Part shown: piece after piece, positions 34,510 to 44,711 of the stretch
Position numbering within the stretch: position 1 is the first letter of the stretch
Layout of the letters: the number at the start of each line of letters is the position of its first letter
Source of the DNA: Kitasatospora sp. MAA19
GTDB taxonomy: Bacteria > Actinomycetota > Actinomycetes > Streptomycetales > Streptomycetaceae
Length of the DNA stretch: 64,000 nt
NCBI RefSeq assembly: GCF_029894125.1
Contig: NZ_JARXYZ010000009.1
Span: forward strand, 186,001 to 250,000
Direction: 5' to 3'
Made by a program: the position numbers and the translations under genes
The notes under the pieces: generated by a model
Told to the model about the DNA's origin: nothing
The model's input: the letters and a program-made list of their open reading frames with translations, nothing else
Databases searched by the model: none

Positions 34510-35133
34510 ATGTCCGGCGGCGCAGACGGCGCGTACCGCGCCCTGATCGGCGAGTTGGCCGCTCTGGTACGGCTCGCGCACACCGCGCTGCGCGGCGCGA
34601 CGGCCGTACTGACCGATCCGGCGGGCGGCGGCAACGGGATTCCGGCCGCGGAGAAGGCCCTGGCCGAGCTGCGGTCCCGGATCGAGGAGGACGCCGCCGG
34701 AGCGCTCGGGGGGCGGGCCGGGGTCGTCGTCGGGGTCCACGTCGGCTGCGAGGTGGAGGCCCTCGGGCAATTGGTGCAGCGGCTGCTGGAGGCGGCCTGG
34801 GCGCGCCAGGGGCGGGAGCTGTTCGGTGAGCGCCCGCTGGCCTCGCTGCACGGCATCGCCGACGCTGCGCTGGGCCTGGTCGCACGGGCGGCCGACGCCC
34901 TGGAGTCCGGCGCGCCCAAGGGCGTGGCGGACGTGTTGAGCGAGCTGCACGAGGTCGGCCAACGGCAGCGGCTGCTGTACGAGCTGCTCCTCCGCGAAGC
35001 GGACGCGGACGCGGACGCGGACCCGGTCGACACCGCCGATCTCGTCCTGCTGTCCTGCTGCTACCAGCAGTGCGCCGAGCACGGGGCCTCGATCGCCCGC
35101 CACGCGGTGCTGTTCTCCCCTGCGGCGTCCTGA
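34510..35133 (+). CDS. PhoU-like helical protein
   Basis: 207 residues, all-helical. The C-terminal half (DVLSELHEVGQRQRLLYELL, DTADLVLLSCCYQQCAEHGA then SIARHAVLF) resembles the second PhoU domain, where LLxRxYERxADHAxxIA is usual, but the metal-binding E/D-xxx-D pattern is only partly kept (CYQQCAEHG). The first domain is more divergent. A phosphate-signalling role is not supported by any nearby pst genes. ATG 34510 (GGGAG upstream) is preferred over GTG 34432. Converges on the transhydrogenase-like gene with 2 bases between. Confidence 0.6.
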   Translation: MSGGADGAYRALIGELAALVRLAHTALRGATAVLTDPAGGGNGIPAAEKALAELRSRIEEDAAGALGGRAGVVVGVHVGCEVEALGQLVQRLLEAAWARQGRELFGERPLASLHGIADAALGLVARAADALESGAPKGVADVLSELHEVGQRQRLLYELLLREADADADADPVDTADLVLLSCCYQQCAEHGASIARHAVLFSPAAS

Positions 35134-35135
35134 AC

Positions 35136-36290
35136 CTACGGCAGGCCCGCCACGGCGGTCGCCTCCAGCAACAGCCGCCTGGTGGGTTCGTGCCGCACCG
35201 TGCCCCGATCGGTCACCAGCATCGGCCCCAGAACGGGGTCGGCCGTGGGTGCTCCGCCCCGCAGCAGGCGGCCGAGCAGTGCGAGCACGTTGTGGGCGTA
35301 CGCGCGCGACGCGGTCACGGGCACCTGGGCGGCGAGTTCCCCGGCACCGATCACGGTCACCCCGTCGCCGACCAGTGTCGTGGTGTCCGGGAGAATGCCC
35401 TCGATGTTGCCGCCCTCCGGGCCGACCGCCAGGTCCACCAGCACCGAGCCGGGCCGCATCCCTGCCACCACCGCCCTGTGCAGCAGTACCGGAGGTATCC
35501 GGTCGGGCAGTCCGAGGGTCGTCACCACGACGTCGTGGCATGCGGCGGCCCCGGCGAGCCCCGCCACCCACGCCGGGTGTTCCTGGTCGAGGGTCTCCCA
35601 CAGCTCCCGGTCGTCCGCCACCGGGTGGAGGCCGGGAAGATCCAGCAGCCCTGTTCCCAGGGCGGTGACCGCCCCGCGCTCGCGGTGGCGCAGTTCGACC
35701 ACGCTGACCTGCGCGCCCAGGCGGCGGGCGGTGTCGATCGCCTGCAGGCCCGGGTGGCCGGCACCGACCACCAGCACCCGGACCGGGTCGAACAGGCCGT
35801 CCGCCGCGCCCCAGGGCGGCAGGCAGCGGTCCAACCGAGTGGCGGCGAGCAGCACCGCCCGGTAACCGGCCACCCTGCTCTGGGAGGCCTCGGCGTCCAG
35901 CGGGTAGGCGGCGGGCAGGTCGGGTGCCAGGTCGAGTCCGATCGCCGTCACCCCGCGGTCGGCCCACTGCCGGACCAGGTACGGGATCCGGTGCGGGCGC
36001 AGCATCGCGGCCAGGACCTGTCCGGGGCGCAGCTCGCGTGCCGGGTCCACGGACGGCGGGTGGAGGCCGAGCAGCACGTCCGCGTGGTTCAGCAGTTCGG
36101 CGCGCCCCGCCACGGCGGCGCCCGCGGCGCGGTAGTCGGCGTCGTGGTGGCCGGCCGGGGCGCCGGCGCCGGGTTCGATCAGGACCGTCGCCCCGAGGCG
36201 TCCGACGGCCGGTACCAGCTCGGGCACGAGCGCCACCCGGCGCTCTCCCGGCACGGTCTCGCGGAGCACTCCCACCGTCGTGGTCGTCAT
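35136..36290 (-). CDS. Alanine dehydrogenase/NAD(P) transhydrogenase alpha-like protein
   Basis: 384 residues. N-terminal catalytic-like domain starts [20 protein letters not shown], has [20 protein letters not shown] and [12 protein letters not shown]; the nucleotide-binding domain carries [20 protein letters not shown] and ends [12 protein letters not shown] then [17 protein letters not shown]. This arrangement matches PntAA/alanine dehydrogenase; the QPGR-type residues needed for transhydrogenation cannot be judged by eye and no pntB gene is adjacent. GGAGG five bases before ATG 36290. Divergent from the oxoprolinase-like gene. Redox balancing (NADH/NADPH or pyruvate/alanine) would fit the hypoxia block. 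Confidence 0.8.
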   Translation of the reverse strand: MTTTTVGVLRETVPGERRVALVPELVPAVGRLGATVLIEPGAGAPAGHHDADYRAAGAAVAGRAELLNHADVLLGLHPPSVDPARELRPGQVLAAMLRPHRIPYLVRQWADRGVTAIGLDLAPDLPAAYPLDAEASQSRVAGYRAVLLAATRLDRCLPPWGAADGLFDPVRVLVVGAGHPGLQAIDTARRLGAQVSVVELRHRERGAVTALGTGLLDLPGLHPVADDRELWETLDQEHPAWVAGLAGAAACHDVVVTTLGLPDRIPPVLLHRAVVAGMRPGSVLVDLAVGPEGGNIEGILPDTTTLVGDGVTVIGAGELAAQVPVTASRAYAHNVLALLGRLLRGGAPTADPVLGPMLVTDRGTVRHEPTRRLLLEATAVAGLP

Positions 36291-36418
36291 CGCTGCCTCC
36301 GAAGTCGGCCCGAACGACCAGTATGTCCCGTTTGCCCGCCGACTTCGCCCGGTCGGATACTCGTGCGCGGGGCCACTCACGCGCGGGGCGCCGCACGGCA
36401 CGGCGGAGGGAGCCGGTC

Positions 36419-39400
36419 ATGACGTCCAGGGGCTGGAAGTTCTGGGTGGACCGGGGCGGAACCTTCACCGATGTGGCCGCGCTGGCCCCCGACGGCCGTC
36501 TGCTGACCCACAAGCTGCTCTCGCACGACCCGGCCCGCTACCGCGACCCCGCCGTGGCGGGGATCCGGGCCCTGCTGCCGCCCGGAGCGCGCATCGAGGC
36601 GGTCCGGATGGGCACCACGGTGGCCACCAACGCCCTGTTGGAACGCACCGGCGAGCCGACCGCACTGGTGATCACGCGAGGCTTCGCGGACGCGCTGCGG
36701 ATCGGCTACCAGGACCGGCCGCAGATCTTCGCCCGCGAGATCGTCCTGCCCGAGCCGCTGTACGCCCGGGTGGTCGAGGTGGACGAGCGGGTCACCGCCG
36801 ACGGCACGGTGCTACGCCCGCCCGACCTCGACCGGCTCGCCGAGGACCTGCGCGGCTGCCTGCGCGACGGCATCCGGTCCGTCGCCGTGGTCTGCCTGCA
36901 CAGCTACCTGCACCCCGCGCACGAGCGGGCGATCGGCCGCTTGGCCGCGCAACTCGGCTTCGCCCAGGTGTCGTTGTCCAGTGAGGCCAGCCCGCTGATG
37001 AAGCTGGTGCCGCGCGGGGACACCGCCGTGGTGGACGCCTACCTCTCCCCCGGCCTGCGGCGCTACGTCCGGCAGGTGGCCGAAGAACTGGCCGATGTCC
37101 GCCTGATGTTCATGCAGTCCAACGGCGGCCTGGCCGAGGCCGGGCACTTCCGGGGCAAGGACGCCATCCTCTCCGGCCCGGCCGGCGGCATCGTCGGCAT
37201 GGTGCGGATGTCCCGACTGGCGGGCTACGAAAGGGTGATCGGATTCGACATGGGCGGCACGTCGACGGACGTCTCGCACTTCGCGGGCGAGTACGAGCGA
37301 GTGGTGACCACCCAGGTCGCCGGGGTGCGACTGCGGGCGCCGATGCTCGCCATCCACACCGTCGCGGCGGGCGGCGGATCGGTGCTGCGCTTCGACGGCG
37401 GGCGCCTCCAGGTCGGACCGGACTCGGCCGGGGCCGATCCCGGGCCCGCCTGCTACCGGCGCGGCGGGCCGCTCACCGTCACCGACGCCAACCTGCTGCT
37501 CGGCCGGATCCAGGCCGAGCACTTCCCACGCGTCTTCGGCCCGAACGGCGACCAGCCCCTCGACGTCGAACCGGCCGGACGTCAGTTCTCGGAACTGGCC
37601 GAGGGCATCGGGGGATTGTCACGGGAGGAGGTCGCCGAGGGCTTCCTGCGGATCGCGGTCGGCAACATCGCCAACGCCATCAAACGGATCTCCGTCCAGC
37701 AGGGCCACGACGTCACCCGTTACGCGCTGACCACCTTCGGCGGCGCGGGCGGCCAGCACGCCTGCGCGGTGGCGGAGGCGCTGGGCATCCGCACCGTGCT
37801 GGTCCCGCCGATGGCCGGGGTGCTCTCCGCCCTCGGGATCGGCCTGGCCGATACCACCGTCCTGCGTGAGCACGCCGTGGAACGGCCCTTGGCCGCCGAG
37901 GAGATGACCGCCCTCCGGGCACGCGCCGACGAGCTTGCGGCGGCCGCCACCGCCGAGCTGCTCGACCAGGGCACCCCGCCGGATCGGATCCGGCTGACAT
38001 ACCGGGCCCGGCTGCGCTACCAGGGCACCGACACCACCCTCACCATCCAGCTGGGCGAAGTCTCCGCGATGGCCGCCGAGTTCGAGGACCGACACCGGGC
38101 CACCTACTCCTTCCTCATGGACCGCCCGATCGTCGTCGAGGCCGTCGCCGTCGAAGGCACCGGCCTCTCCGAGCAGCCCGAACTCGACGCCCTCTCCCCC
38201 GCGCCCACGTCCACGGCCAAGCCCGTCGCCGTCCGCCTCTACGCCGGCGGGAGGTGGCGCCGCGTCCCGCTGTTGGAGCGCGAGTCGATGCGGCCGGAGT
38301 CCGTCGTGACCGGCCCAGCCGTGATCGCCGAGGTCAACGCCACTACCGTGGTGGACGACGGCTGGCGGGCGACCGTGGCGCCGGCCGGGCACCTGCTGGT
38401 CGAGCTGGTCGGGGGCCACACCGAGGAGACCCTGCCGACCGCCGCCGACCCCGTCCTGCTGGAGGTCTTCAACAACCTCTTCATGGCCATCGCCCAACAG
38501 ATGGGCGCCCGACTGGAGTCCACCGCCCAGTCGGTCAACATCAAGGAGCGGCTGGACTTCTCCTGCGCCCTCTTCGACCCGGACGGCAACCTGGTCGCCA
38601 ACGCCCCGCACATCCCGGTCCACCTCGGTTCGATGGGCACCACCGTCAAGGAGGTGATCCGTCGCCGGGGCCCGCGGCTGCGCCCCGGCGACACCTACGC
38701 CGTCAACGATCCGTACCACGGCGGCACCCATCTGCCCGACATCACCGTGGTGACCCCGGTCTTCGACCCGTCCGGCCGCGAGCCGCTGTTCTACGTCGCC
38801 TCCCGGGGCCACCATGCCGAGATCGGTGGCATCACCCCGGGCTCGATGCCCGCCACCAGCCGCGAGATCCACGAGGAGGGCGTGCTGTTCGACACCTGGC
38901 CGCTGGTGGTGGAAGGACGGCTGCGCGAGGCGGAGACCGTACGGCTGCTCACCGAGGCGCCCCACCCGTCCCGCGACCCGGACACCAACCTCGCCGACCT
39001 GCGGGCTCAGATCGCCGCCAACCGCAAGGGCGTGGAGGAGGTGAACGCGATGATCGACCACTTCGGCCTCGACGTCGTCCAGGCCTACATGCGGCACGTC
39101 CAGGACAACGCCGAGCAGGCCGTGCGCCGAGCCATCGACGGCCTGACCGACGGCGCCTACCGCTACGAGACCGACTCCGGCGCCGTGATCGCCGTCTCGG
39201 TGCGCGTGGACCGCCAGGCCCGCAGCGCGACCATCGACTTCACCGGCACCTCGCCCCAGCTCGACAGCAACCTCAACGCACCGTCCGCCGTCGTCACCGC
39301 CGCCGTGCTGTACGTCTTCCGCACCTTGGTCGCCGAGGACATCCCGCTCAACGACGGCTGCCTGCGCCCGCTGCGGATCGTCGTGCCGCCCGGTTCGATG

Positions 39401-39970
39401 CTCGCCCCTGCCTACCCCGCCGCCGTCGCCGCCGGCAACGTCGAAACCTCCCAGGCCATCACGGGTGCCCTCTACGCCGCGCTCGGCGTCCAGGCCGAAG
39501 GGTCCGGCACGATGAACAACCTCAGCTTCGGCAACGCGCACCACCAGTACTACGAGACCATCGCCTCCGGCTCCGGCGCCGGCCCGGGCTTCCACGGCGC
39601 CGATGTCGTCCAGACCCACATGACCAACTCCCGCCTCACCGACCCCGAAGTCCTGGAGTGGCGCCTGCCCGTCCTCGTCGAGGAGTTCGCCGTCCGCCCC
39701 GGTAGCGGTGGAAAGGGCCGCTGGCACGGCGGCAACGGAGCGGTGCGCCGATTGCGCTTCCGCGAGCCCATGACGGTCAGCATCCTCTCCTGCCACCGCC
39801 GCGTGCCCCCGTACGGGCTGGCAGGCGGCTCCCCGGGTTCTCTCGGGGTCAACCGGATCCTGCATGCCGACGGCAGCACCGAGGTCCTGCCCGGCTGCGG
39901 CGTCGCCGACCTGACGGCCGGCGACGCGCTGGAAATCCGCACGCCCGGTGGGGGTGGATACGGCAGCTGA
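36419..39970 (+). CDS. Fused hydantoinase/5-oxoprolinase (HyuA-HyuB)
   Basis: 1183 residues, the full single-chain length of ATP-dependent 5-oxoprolinases. HyuA half (about 1-680): [14 protein letters not shown], the ATPase-type [18 protein letters not shown] and [29 protein letters not shown]. HyuB half (about 690-1183): [69 protein letters not shown]. Expected reaction is ATP-driven ring opening of 5-oxoproline to glutamate or of a related cyclic amide. GGAGGG before ATG 36419. A deaminase gene follows 99 bases later. Confidence 0.92.
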   Translation: MTSRGWKFWVDRGGTFTDVAALAPDGRLLTHKLLSHDPARYRDPAVAGIRALLPPGARIEAVRMGTTVATNALLERTGEPTALVITRGFADALRIGYQDRPQIFAREIVLPEPLYARVVEVDERVTADGTVLRPPDLDRLAEDLRGCLRDGIRSVAVVCLHSYLHPAHERAIGRLAAQLGFAQVSLSSEASPLMKLVPRGDTAVVDAYLSPGLRRYVRQVAEELADVRLMFMQSNGGLAEAGHFRGKDAILSGPAGGIVGMVRMSRLAGYERVIGFDMGGTSTDVSHFAGEYERVVTTQVAGVRLRAPMLAIHTVAAGGGSVLRFDGGRLQVGPDSAGADPGPACYRRGGPLTVTDANLLLGRIQAEHFPRVFGPNGDQPLDVEPAGRQFSELAEGIGGLSREEVAEGFLRIAVGNIANAIKRISVQQGHDVTRYALTTFGGAGGQHACAVAEALGIRTVLVPPMAGVLSALGIGLADTTVLREHAVERPLAAEEMTALRARADELAAAATAELLDQGTPPDRIRLTYRARLRYQGTDTTLTIQLGEVSAMAAEFEDRHRATYSFLMDRPIVVEAVAVEGTGLSEQPELDALSPAPTSTAKPVAVRLYAGGRWRRVPLLERESMRPESVVTGPAVIAEVNATTVVDDGWRATVAPAGHLLVELVGGHTEETLPTAADPVLLEVFNNLFMAIAQQMGARLESTAQSVNIKERLDFSCALFDPDGNLVANAPHIPVHLGSMGTTVKEVIRRRGPRLRPGDTYAVNDPYHGGTHLPDITVVTPVFDPSGREPLFYVASRGHHAEIGGITPGSMPATSREIHEEGVLFDTWPLVVEGRLREAETVRLLTEAPHPSRDPDTNLADLRAQIAANRKGVEEVNAMIDHFGLDVVQAYMRHVQDNAEQAVRRAIDGLTDGAYRYETDSGAVIAVSVRVDRQARSATIDFTGTSPQLDSNLNAPSAVVTAAVLYVFRTLVAEDIPLNDGCLRPLRIVVPPGSMLAPAYPAAVAAGNVETSQAITGALYAALGVQAEGSGTMNNLSFGNAHHQYYETIASGSGAGPGFHGADVVQTHMTNSRLTDPEVLEWRLPVLVEEFAVRPGSGGKGRWHGGNGAVRRLRFREPMTVSILSCHRRVPPYGLAGGSPGSLGVNRILHADGSTEVLPGCGVADLTAGDALEIRTPGGGGYGS

Positions 39971-40021
39971 CGGCCGCAGTGCCCGGTGGCCGGGCCGCGG
40001 GTTCCTTCCCACCCCGCCGCC

Positions 40022-40035
40022 GTTATACGTTTAAC
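40022..40035. promoter_or_regulatory. AT-rich near-palindrome upstream of the deaminase
   Basis: GTTATACGTTTAAC matches its own reverse complement at 12 of 14 positions and stands out in very GC-rich surroundings, 35 bases before the deaminase ATG. Candidate operator overlapping the promoter. Confidence 0.4.
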
Positions 40036-40069
40036 CCCGCCAGTTGGCTCACCCCTGAGGAGTTACGTC

Positions 40070-40552
40070 ATGGCCGATGACATCCGCACCCACCTGCTCG
40101 GGGCCATCGGGCTCGCGGCCGGCGCGCGCGAGCACGGCAACCACCCCTTCGGCGCGCTGCTGACCGGCCCGGACGGCAGCGTCCTGCTCACGGCCGAGAA
40201 CACCGTGCTGACGGACCACGACGTCACCGGCCACGCGGAGATCAATCTGGTGCGATTGGCCTCGCGCACCCTGGCCCCGGCCCAACTCGCCGGAGCCACC
40301 CTGTACACCAGCACCGAGCCGTGCGCGATGTGCGCCGGGGCGATCTACTGGAGCGGCATCCGGCGGGTCGTCTACGCCCTCGCCGCCACCGAACTGAACG
40401 ACCTCGCGGGCGCGGACCCGGACGAGCCGCTGCTCGACCTGCCGTGCCGCCAGGTCTTCGCGGCCGGCGGCGGCACCGTCGAGGTGTCGGGCCCGCACCT
40501 GTACGACGAGGCAGCCGCCGTGCACGCGGGGTACTGGGAAATCACCGGCTGA
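40070..40552 (+). CDS. CMP/dCMP-type nucleoside deaminase
   Basis: 160-residue zinc deaminase, tRNA-adenosine/guanine-deaminase-like fold. Zinc and proton-shuttle motif TGHAEINLVRLAS (His-Ala-Glu) and the distal ligands in STEPCAMCAGAIYWSG. The exact base is undetermined; guanine, cytosine or purine deamination are all possible. GAGGAG lies seven bases before ATG 40070. Downstream of the oxoprolinase-like gene in the same orientation; nitrogen salvage from cyclic amides and bases is a plausible shared theme. Confidence 0.9.
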   Translation: MADDIRTHLLGAIGLAAGAREHGNHPFGALLTGPDGSVLLTAENTVLTDHDVTGHAEINLVRLASRTLAPAQLAGATLYTSTEPCAMCAGAIYWSGIRRVVYALAATELNDLAGADPDEPLLDLPCRQVFAAGGGTVEVSGPHLYDEAAAVHAGYWEITG

Positions 40553-40618
40553 AACCGTACGACGGCCTGTGGTCTGGGCGTTCACGGCGCGGACGGGCAG
40601 ACGGTGCGGGCATCGCGA

Positions 40619-40815
40619 CTATGCGAAGGTGCCCCGGCGCACCGCGGAGGCGACGGCGCCGACCGCCAGGACAGCCCGGTGCGGCACCTGGAACCGGGGG
40701 TGAATGGCCGCCGGCGCGTGCGCCAGGTGGCGGTCGCGGGCCATCGCGAGCGTCGTCCGGGAGACGCCGAGGATCAAGGCCACGAACTCGCTCGCGTACT
40801 GGACTGCGTGACAAG
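40619..40815 (-). pseudogene. Amino-acid permease (APC) fragment
   Basis: The minus frame reads VALILGVSRTTLAMARDRHL then PAAIHPRFQVPHRAVLAVGA, the conserved loop and helix of APC-superfamily permeases (G.SR...AM.RD..LP....VHPR...P). N-terminal and most C-terminal helices are missing. Confidence 0.6.
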
Positions 40816-40967
40816 GCGGCTGGCCATCTACGCGGTCGAAGGAGCCGACACCGCCCGGTGCTCCTGAGGACACCTCAGGCACCGGCTCCTGGTCCGAAAG
40901 CGGGTCTTTCGCATGTCCGGGCACCGTCCAGGAAGCGGGCAGCTCTCGTGCCGGAGCAGACGGCAAA

Positions 40968-40997
40968 GCGCCCCGCACGTGGATCCGTGCAGGGCGC
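40968..40997 (-). terminator. Terminator of the cold-shock gene
   Basis: 12-bp stem with one mismatch (40968-40979 with 40986-40997); on the minus strand it is followed by TTT. It lies 18 bases past the stop. Confidence 0.6.
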
Positions 40998-41015
40998 CCG
41001 CTCGTTCACTGAAGG

Positions 41016-41219
41016 TCAGGCGGGGCGGATGTGCTCCGCCTGCGGGCCCTTCTGACCCTGCACGACATCGAAGGTCACCTTCTGACCCTCCTGGAGTTCA
41101 CGGAAGCCCTGGGCGTCGATGTTCGAGTAGTGGGCGAACACGTCGGCCCCGCCGCCATCCTGCTCGATGAAGCCGAAGCCCTTCTCGGCGTTGAACCACT
41201 TCACAGTTCCGGTAGCCAT
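41016..41219 (-). CDS. Cold-shock protein, CspA family
   Basis: 67-residue single cold-shock domain, an RNA-binding chaperone. RNP1 is in [17 protein letters not shown] and RNP2 in [11 protein letters not shown], with the closing [20 protein letters not shown]. Length is typical. AAGGAG lies upstream of ATG 41219. A gene-free stretch of over 500 bases follows on its 5' side, leaving room for the long leader usual in this family. Confidence 0.95.
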   Translation of the reverse strand: MATGTVKWFNAEKGFGFIEQDGGGADVFAHYSNIDAQGFRELQEGQKVTFDVVQGQKGPQAEHIRPA

Positions 41220-41775
41220 GCGTTTCTCCTTCAAGGGAAACTGATCGGTCCCACAAGTGCGGGCCCGGAGGTGATCGCCCTGGTCCGGAGAGGCGCTGAA
41301 CAGCAAGAGCGCCCACGGCATGTCACCGCGGGCGAGAACTTCGGAACCACGACTGCTTGATAAGAACGTTACTCCGCAGGGATTCACACGGCCAGCGAAA
41401 CCGAGAAGGACACGCAGCGGACGAAAACCTGCAAGGTGGGCTCCCTTCGCCGGCATTGTCCGGATCAGGTGTTGGAGGTCGCCTTCCGGTCCCACAGACC
41501 TTCCGGCCTCTCAGCCCGACCGTCGACAAACAGCCTCGCGCGGAGCCTCCGCCCATCACCCGAGGCCCATCCGGTCGAACTCCCTCGCTCGCCCTGCAGG
41601 CCACTACCCACCATACTCCCGTCACTCCCGTCCCTGCCCGACACCAGGGCCGACCTGATCAGGGCCCATCATCGGCGGCGGTGTGGGCCCATCGGACCAC
41701 GCCAGGACGACTCCGCACGACCGAGGATGAAAGCACCCCGGCCGACTTCCCGAGCACGACGAGGAGGCGGAGAGC
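41220..41775. other. Divergent intergenic region of the cold-shock gene
   Basis: 556 bases without a recognisable gene. It should hold the cold-shock promoter and leader (right to left) and the promoter of the membrane-CBS ORF. A near match to the DevR-box-like dyad, GGGCC CATC GGACC (41685-41698, one mismatch), lies 77 bases before the latter. Confidence 0.45.
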
Positions 41776-42123
41776 ATGCGCACACACTCAGGCTGCGGCA
41801 ATCCGGTACGCCGGACCTCCGATCGCGTCCAGTGGTGGCTCTCCCACATCCTGCTCGCCATCATGGTCGTCGGCCTCCCTGCCGCCGTCGTCAGCACCGG
41901 CCTGTTGACCTACCACGCCCAGCTGAACACCGCGCAGGCGCAACACGCGCCCCGACACCCCGTGACCGCACCCACGGACGACCTCGTCGAAGTCCTGGAC
42001 CGCGCGACCGCCGAGCCGCCGATCCTCGTGCTGGACGACGGCCGGCTGGTCGGCCTGGTCACCGCCGAGGAGCTCACCAGGATCGCCCGCACCCGACTTC
42101 CCGCCGCCACGCACGGAGCGTGA
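41776..42123 (+). CDS. Chimeric small membrane protein: Rv1733c-like start joined to a CBS end
   Basis: 115 residues. The N-terminus ([20 protein letters not shown] then a membrane helix and [20 protein letters not shown]) resembles Rv1733c-type membrane proteins, a DevR-regulon family. From about residue 65 it changes to [20 protein letters not shown] then [15 protein letters not shown], the end of a CBS repeat as found at the tail of M50 site-2 proteases. Both parent genes would be much longer, so this looks like an in-frame deletion fusion. Frame intact and GGAGAG upstream, so it may be translated. Confidence 0.6.
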   Translation: MRTHSGCGNPVRRTSDRVQWWLSHILLAIMVVGLPAAVVSTGLLTYHAQLNTAQAQHAPRHPVTAPTDDLVEVLDRATAEPPILVLDDGRLVGLVTAEELTRIARTRLPAATHGA

Positions 42124-42176
42124 ACCTTCGCCTCATCCCGAACGATGGCAGGCCCTGCGGCCGCCCTCCCGGGACG

Positions 42177-42410
42177 CCGATAACCGACACCGAGACCCTC
42201 AACTCGCGGATCAAGGAGATCCTCGACGGCCTCACCCAGCGCTGGGGCGTCTTCGTCCTGGTGGTCGAGCTGAAGGACATCGAGCTACCTCAGAGCATGC
42301 AGCGCGCGATGGCCCGGCAGGCGGAGGCCGAACGCGAGAGGCGCGCCGAGATCATCGCCGCCGAGGGCGAGGCGCTGAGCGCCGGGCGCCTCGCCGAGGC
42401 CAGCGCTCGG
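42177..42410 (+). pseudogene. Slipin/SPFH-domain fragment
   Basis: The frame reads [60 protein letters not shown], the end of the band-7 domain and start of the coiled coil of slipins. The membrane anchor and first half are missing and the C-terminus degenerates into Pro/Arg. Confidence 0.7.
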
Positions 42411-42616
42411 ACGACGGGGGCGCCGATGCCGTCGCGGACCGCGGGTCCGCTGATGCCCAGGGTTCGCGGCGGTACGGGCGTGCCACGGCGACCGGGCCGG
42501 AGGATCCTGAATAACAGCGGGCCGACCGGCAGCCATGCCTCCCTGGTACCCGCCGGGCCCGCCGGGCCCGCCGCACCGAGCAACCCGCTCACAGGCCGTA
42601 CGAGGCGGAGGTCCCC

Positions 42617-43111
42617 ATGAACACCAGTCCCGCACAAGGTTCTCCTGGGCCGATCGTGGTCGGCGCGGACGGCTCGGAACCCGCACGCCGAGCCGTGCTC
42701 TTCGCCCTGCGCGAGGCACAGCTGCGCGGCGTCGGCGTGCGGGCCGTCTGCGTCTACGGCGGTGGCCGCGCCGGTTCGTCGGGCATGGAGCGGACCACCT
42801 GGCCCCGCACGAGCGGCGCGCTGCCGCCGCACCTGCACGACATCGTCGCCCGCGAGGTCACGGACTCCGTCGAGGAACTGCGACAGCAGGTCGGCGAGCC
42901 ATTCGTCGAGGTCGAGGTCCGATGCGAGCGCGGCCGTCCCGCCCAGGTCCTGCTGGACGCGAGTCAGGACGCGAGCATGCTCGTGGTCGGCACCCGCGGC
43001 GCCGGCGTCTGGGGCCGCCTCGCGCTCGGCTCCACCAGCACCGAGGTCGTCCACCACGCCCGCCTCCCCGTCGTCGTCGTACCACCCGCACCCAAGGACG
43101 CGCCTGCGTGA
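42617..43111 (+). CDS. Universal stress protein (UspA family)
   Basis: 164-residue single USP domain. [20 protein letters not shown] opens the fold; the ATP-binding G-2x-G-9x-G-S/T motif is [19 protein letters not shown] and the end is [14 protein letters not shown] binding is therefore likely. GGAGGT eight bases before ATG. Universal stress proteins are characteristic DevR/OsdR regulon members; a partial dyad (GGGCCGACCGGCA near 42521) lies upstream. Confidence 0.92.
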   Translation: MNTSPAQGSPGPIVVGADGSEPARRAVLFALREAQLRGVGVRAVCVYGGGRAGSSGMERTTWPRTSGALPPHLHDIVAREVTDSVEELRQQVGEPFVEVEVRCERGRPAQVLLDASQDASMLVVGTRGAGVWGRLALGSTSTEVVHHARLPVVVVPPAPKDAPA

Positions 43112-43152
43112 TCGGCGCGCGACCCTGCGGACCGTCTGGAGGAGACCAGGCC

Positions 43153-43449
43153 ATGCAGCACCGGACCGTCCAGGACGTGATGACTCAGAGGGTCGTCGTC
43201 GCCCACCGCGAGACCACGTTCAAGGAGATCGCCGGACTCTTCCACCGCAACGACATCACCGGCGTGCCAGTCGTCGACGACCGCAACCACCCGGTCGGCA
43301 TCGTGTCCGAGGCCGACCTGATCCGCGAGGAAGCGGGCCTGCTGGAGGAGGGCCACCCGGTCACCCGCCGGCTCCACCCGCACGAGCGCTATCGCGCCGA
43401 GGCGGAGATCGCCGTGCCGGCGCCCGCTCAGGATGCGGATGTTCCATGA
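43153..43449 (+). CDS. Truncated CBS-domain protein
   Basis: 98 residues. One CBS repeat (VQDVMTQRVVVAHRETTFKE, ITGVPVVDDRNHPVGIVSEA, DLIREEAG) followed by the linker start and then Ala/Pro/Asp to a stop. Family relatives have a second CBS and usually a BON domain, so the gene has lost its 3' part. GGAG upstream of ATG 43153; 41 bases after the universal stress gene, likely same transcript. Confidence 0.75.
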   Translation: MQHRTVQDVMTQRVVVAHRETTFKEIAGLFHRNDITGVPVVDDRNHPVGIVSEADLIREEAGLLEEGHPVTRRLHPHERYRAEAEIAVPAPAQDADVP

Positions 43450-43599
43450 CAGGCAGGAGGCTGGAATAGACGGCTCGTCCAGAGGACTGCGGGCTCGTCC
43501 GGGCGGACCGGCACATTCGGCGGTATTCAGTGCTGATCCGCCAGAACCGACCCGACGCCTTTCGAGTCCGTAGTCCACGCCACGAAGGAGGAAAGGGTC

Positions 43600-44019
43600 A
43601 TGAGTAACGCACGGGACATCATGCACGCCGGAGTGACCTGCGTGCAGGAGAACGAAACGCTGGAGGCGGCGGCACGGCGGATGCGCGAGCTGGACGTCGG
43701 CGCCCTGCCGATCTGCGGCCCCGACAACCGGCTCCACGGAATCATCACCGACCGCGACATCGTGGTGAAGTGTCTCGCCGAGGGCAGGGACCCCAGGACC
43801 ACGACGGCGGGCCAGCTCGCACAGGGCAAGCCGATCACGGTCGACGCCAATGCCGACGAGGCCGAGGTACTGCGCCTCATGGAGCAGCATCGGATCCGGC
43901 GTCTACCGGTCATCGAGGAGCACCGGCTGGTCGGCATGATCAGCGAAGCCGACATCGCGCGGCGCCTGACCAGGCAGGAGGTCGGCGACCTCGTCGAGGC
44001 GGTCTGCGCCCCAGCCTGA
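43600..44019 (+). CDS. Two-CBS (Hrp1-like) protein
   Basis: 139-residue Bateman module: CBS1 (ARDIMHAGVTCVQENETLEA, VGALPICGPDNRLHGIITDR) and CBS2 (GKPITVDANADEAEVLRLME, IRRLPVIEEHRLVGMISEAD). This matches mycobacterial Hrp1 (Rv2626c), a strongly DevR-induced protein, in length and layout. Adenylate binding is expected. AGGAGG upstream of ATG 43600. Only complete CBS protein of the four in this block. Confidence 0.9.
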   Translation: MSNARDIMHAGVTCVQENETLEAAARRMRELDVGALPICGPDNRLHGIITDRDIVVKCLAEGRDPRTTTAGQLAQGKPITVDANADEAEVLRLMEQHRIRRLPVIEEHRLVGMISEADIARRLTRQEVGDLVEAVCAPA

Positions 44020-44306
44020 CCCCGGGCCATCGCCAAGCGCCGCAAAGTCACGCAGGGCAACCTGTGTCGTCTTCCGCCGGTGCGGCCGCCACTCAATGAG
44101 CGGTGTGCATCGTGAAGTTGCAGGTCACGGGCCTGGTGTGCGTCGGTTTCAGCGTGCTCACGCTGGTCGGCGGCTGGTGTCCACGGTGAAGATCGTCTGA
44201 CTGGGCGGTCGGTGGGGTTCTCGGACTCTGCTGCGCCTGCCGTGGGGGTCCGCCGACGATCCGTCGCCGTGCGGATACGCCGCCGGGTCGCGGGGAGGGT
44301 ATGGGG
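44020..44306. other. Intergenic, nothing recognised
   Basis: 287 bases. No dyad of the DevR-box type and no domain in any frame. Confidence 0.4.
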
Positions 44307-44711
44307 ATGTCGGAGCTGGAGCGGATCACGGTGCGCCGGAGCGAGCTGGACGCGCTCGCCGGGGAGTTGGGCAAGCAGCTTCAGGAGGTCCAGGCGGAGC
44401 GGGAGGAGTTGGTGATCGCCGAGCGGGTCCTGCAGCGATTGGCCGAGCAGGATCGGGCCGAGGCGGAGGCCGCCGTAGCGGAGGCGCCGGTGAAGGTGCA
44501 GGTGGCGGGGCATGCGGCGCTCCCGTGCCTGCTCGGCCCGGTCGATGATCCAGCGGCGGTCGTTCGGGTCGGAGCCGTAGAGCCGCGCCCAGGGCCGATC
44601 GCGCCCGGGTGGCCCGCCCCGGCGCCCGCTGCGACGCCGGGGCGGGGCGGGCACGGGGGGCGGGCCACATCGTCCTACTTGCGACGGCCGAAGATCCGCT
44701 TCGCGGCGTAG
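44307..44711 (+). pseudogene. Coiled-coil protein start, probably truncated
   Basis: The first 60 residues (ELERITVRRSELDALAGELG, KQLQEVQAEREELVIAERVL, QRLAEQDRAEAEAA) form a coiled coil like the start of a streptomycete HTH/insertion-associated protein. After VKVQVAGHAALP the sequence becomes Pro/Gly/Arg-rich and runs into the convergent gene at 44675, so the C-terminal DNA-binding part seems lost. GGAGG nine bases before ATG 44307. Confidence 0.5.

Noticed and set aside
37619..40012. Long minus-strand frame under the oxoprolinase
   Set aside because: Pure shadow: low-complexity His/Gly/Val sequence opposite a fully conserved enzyme.
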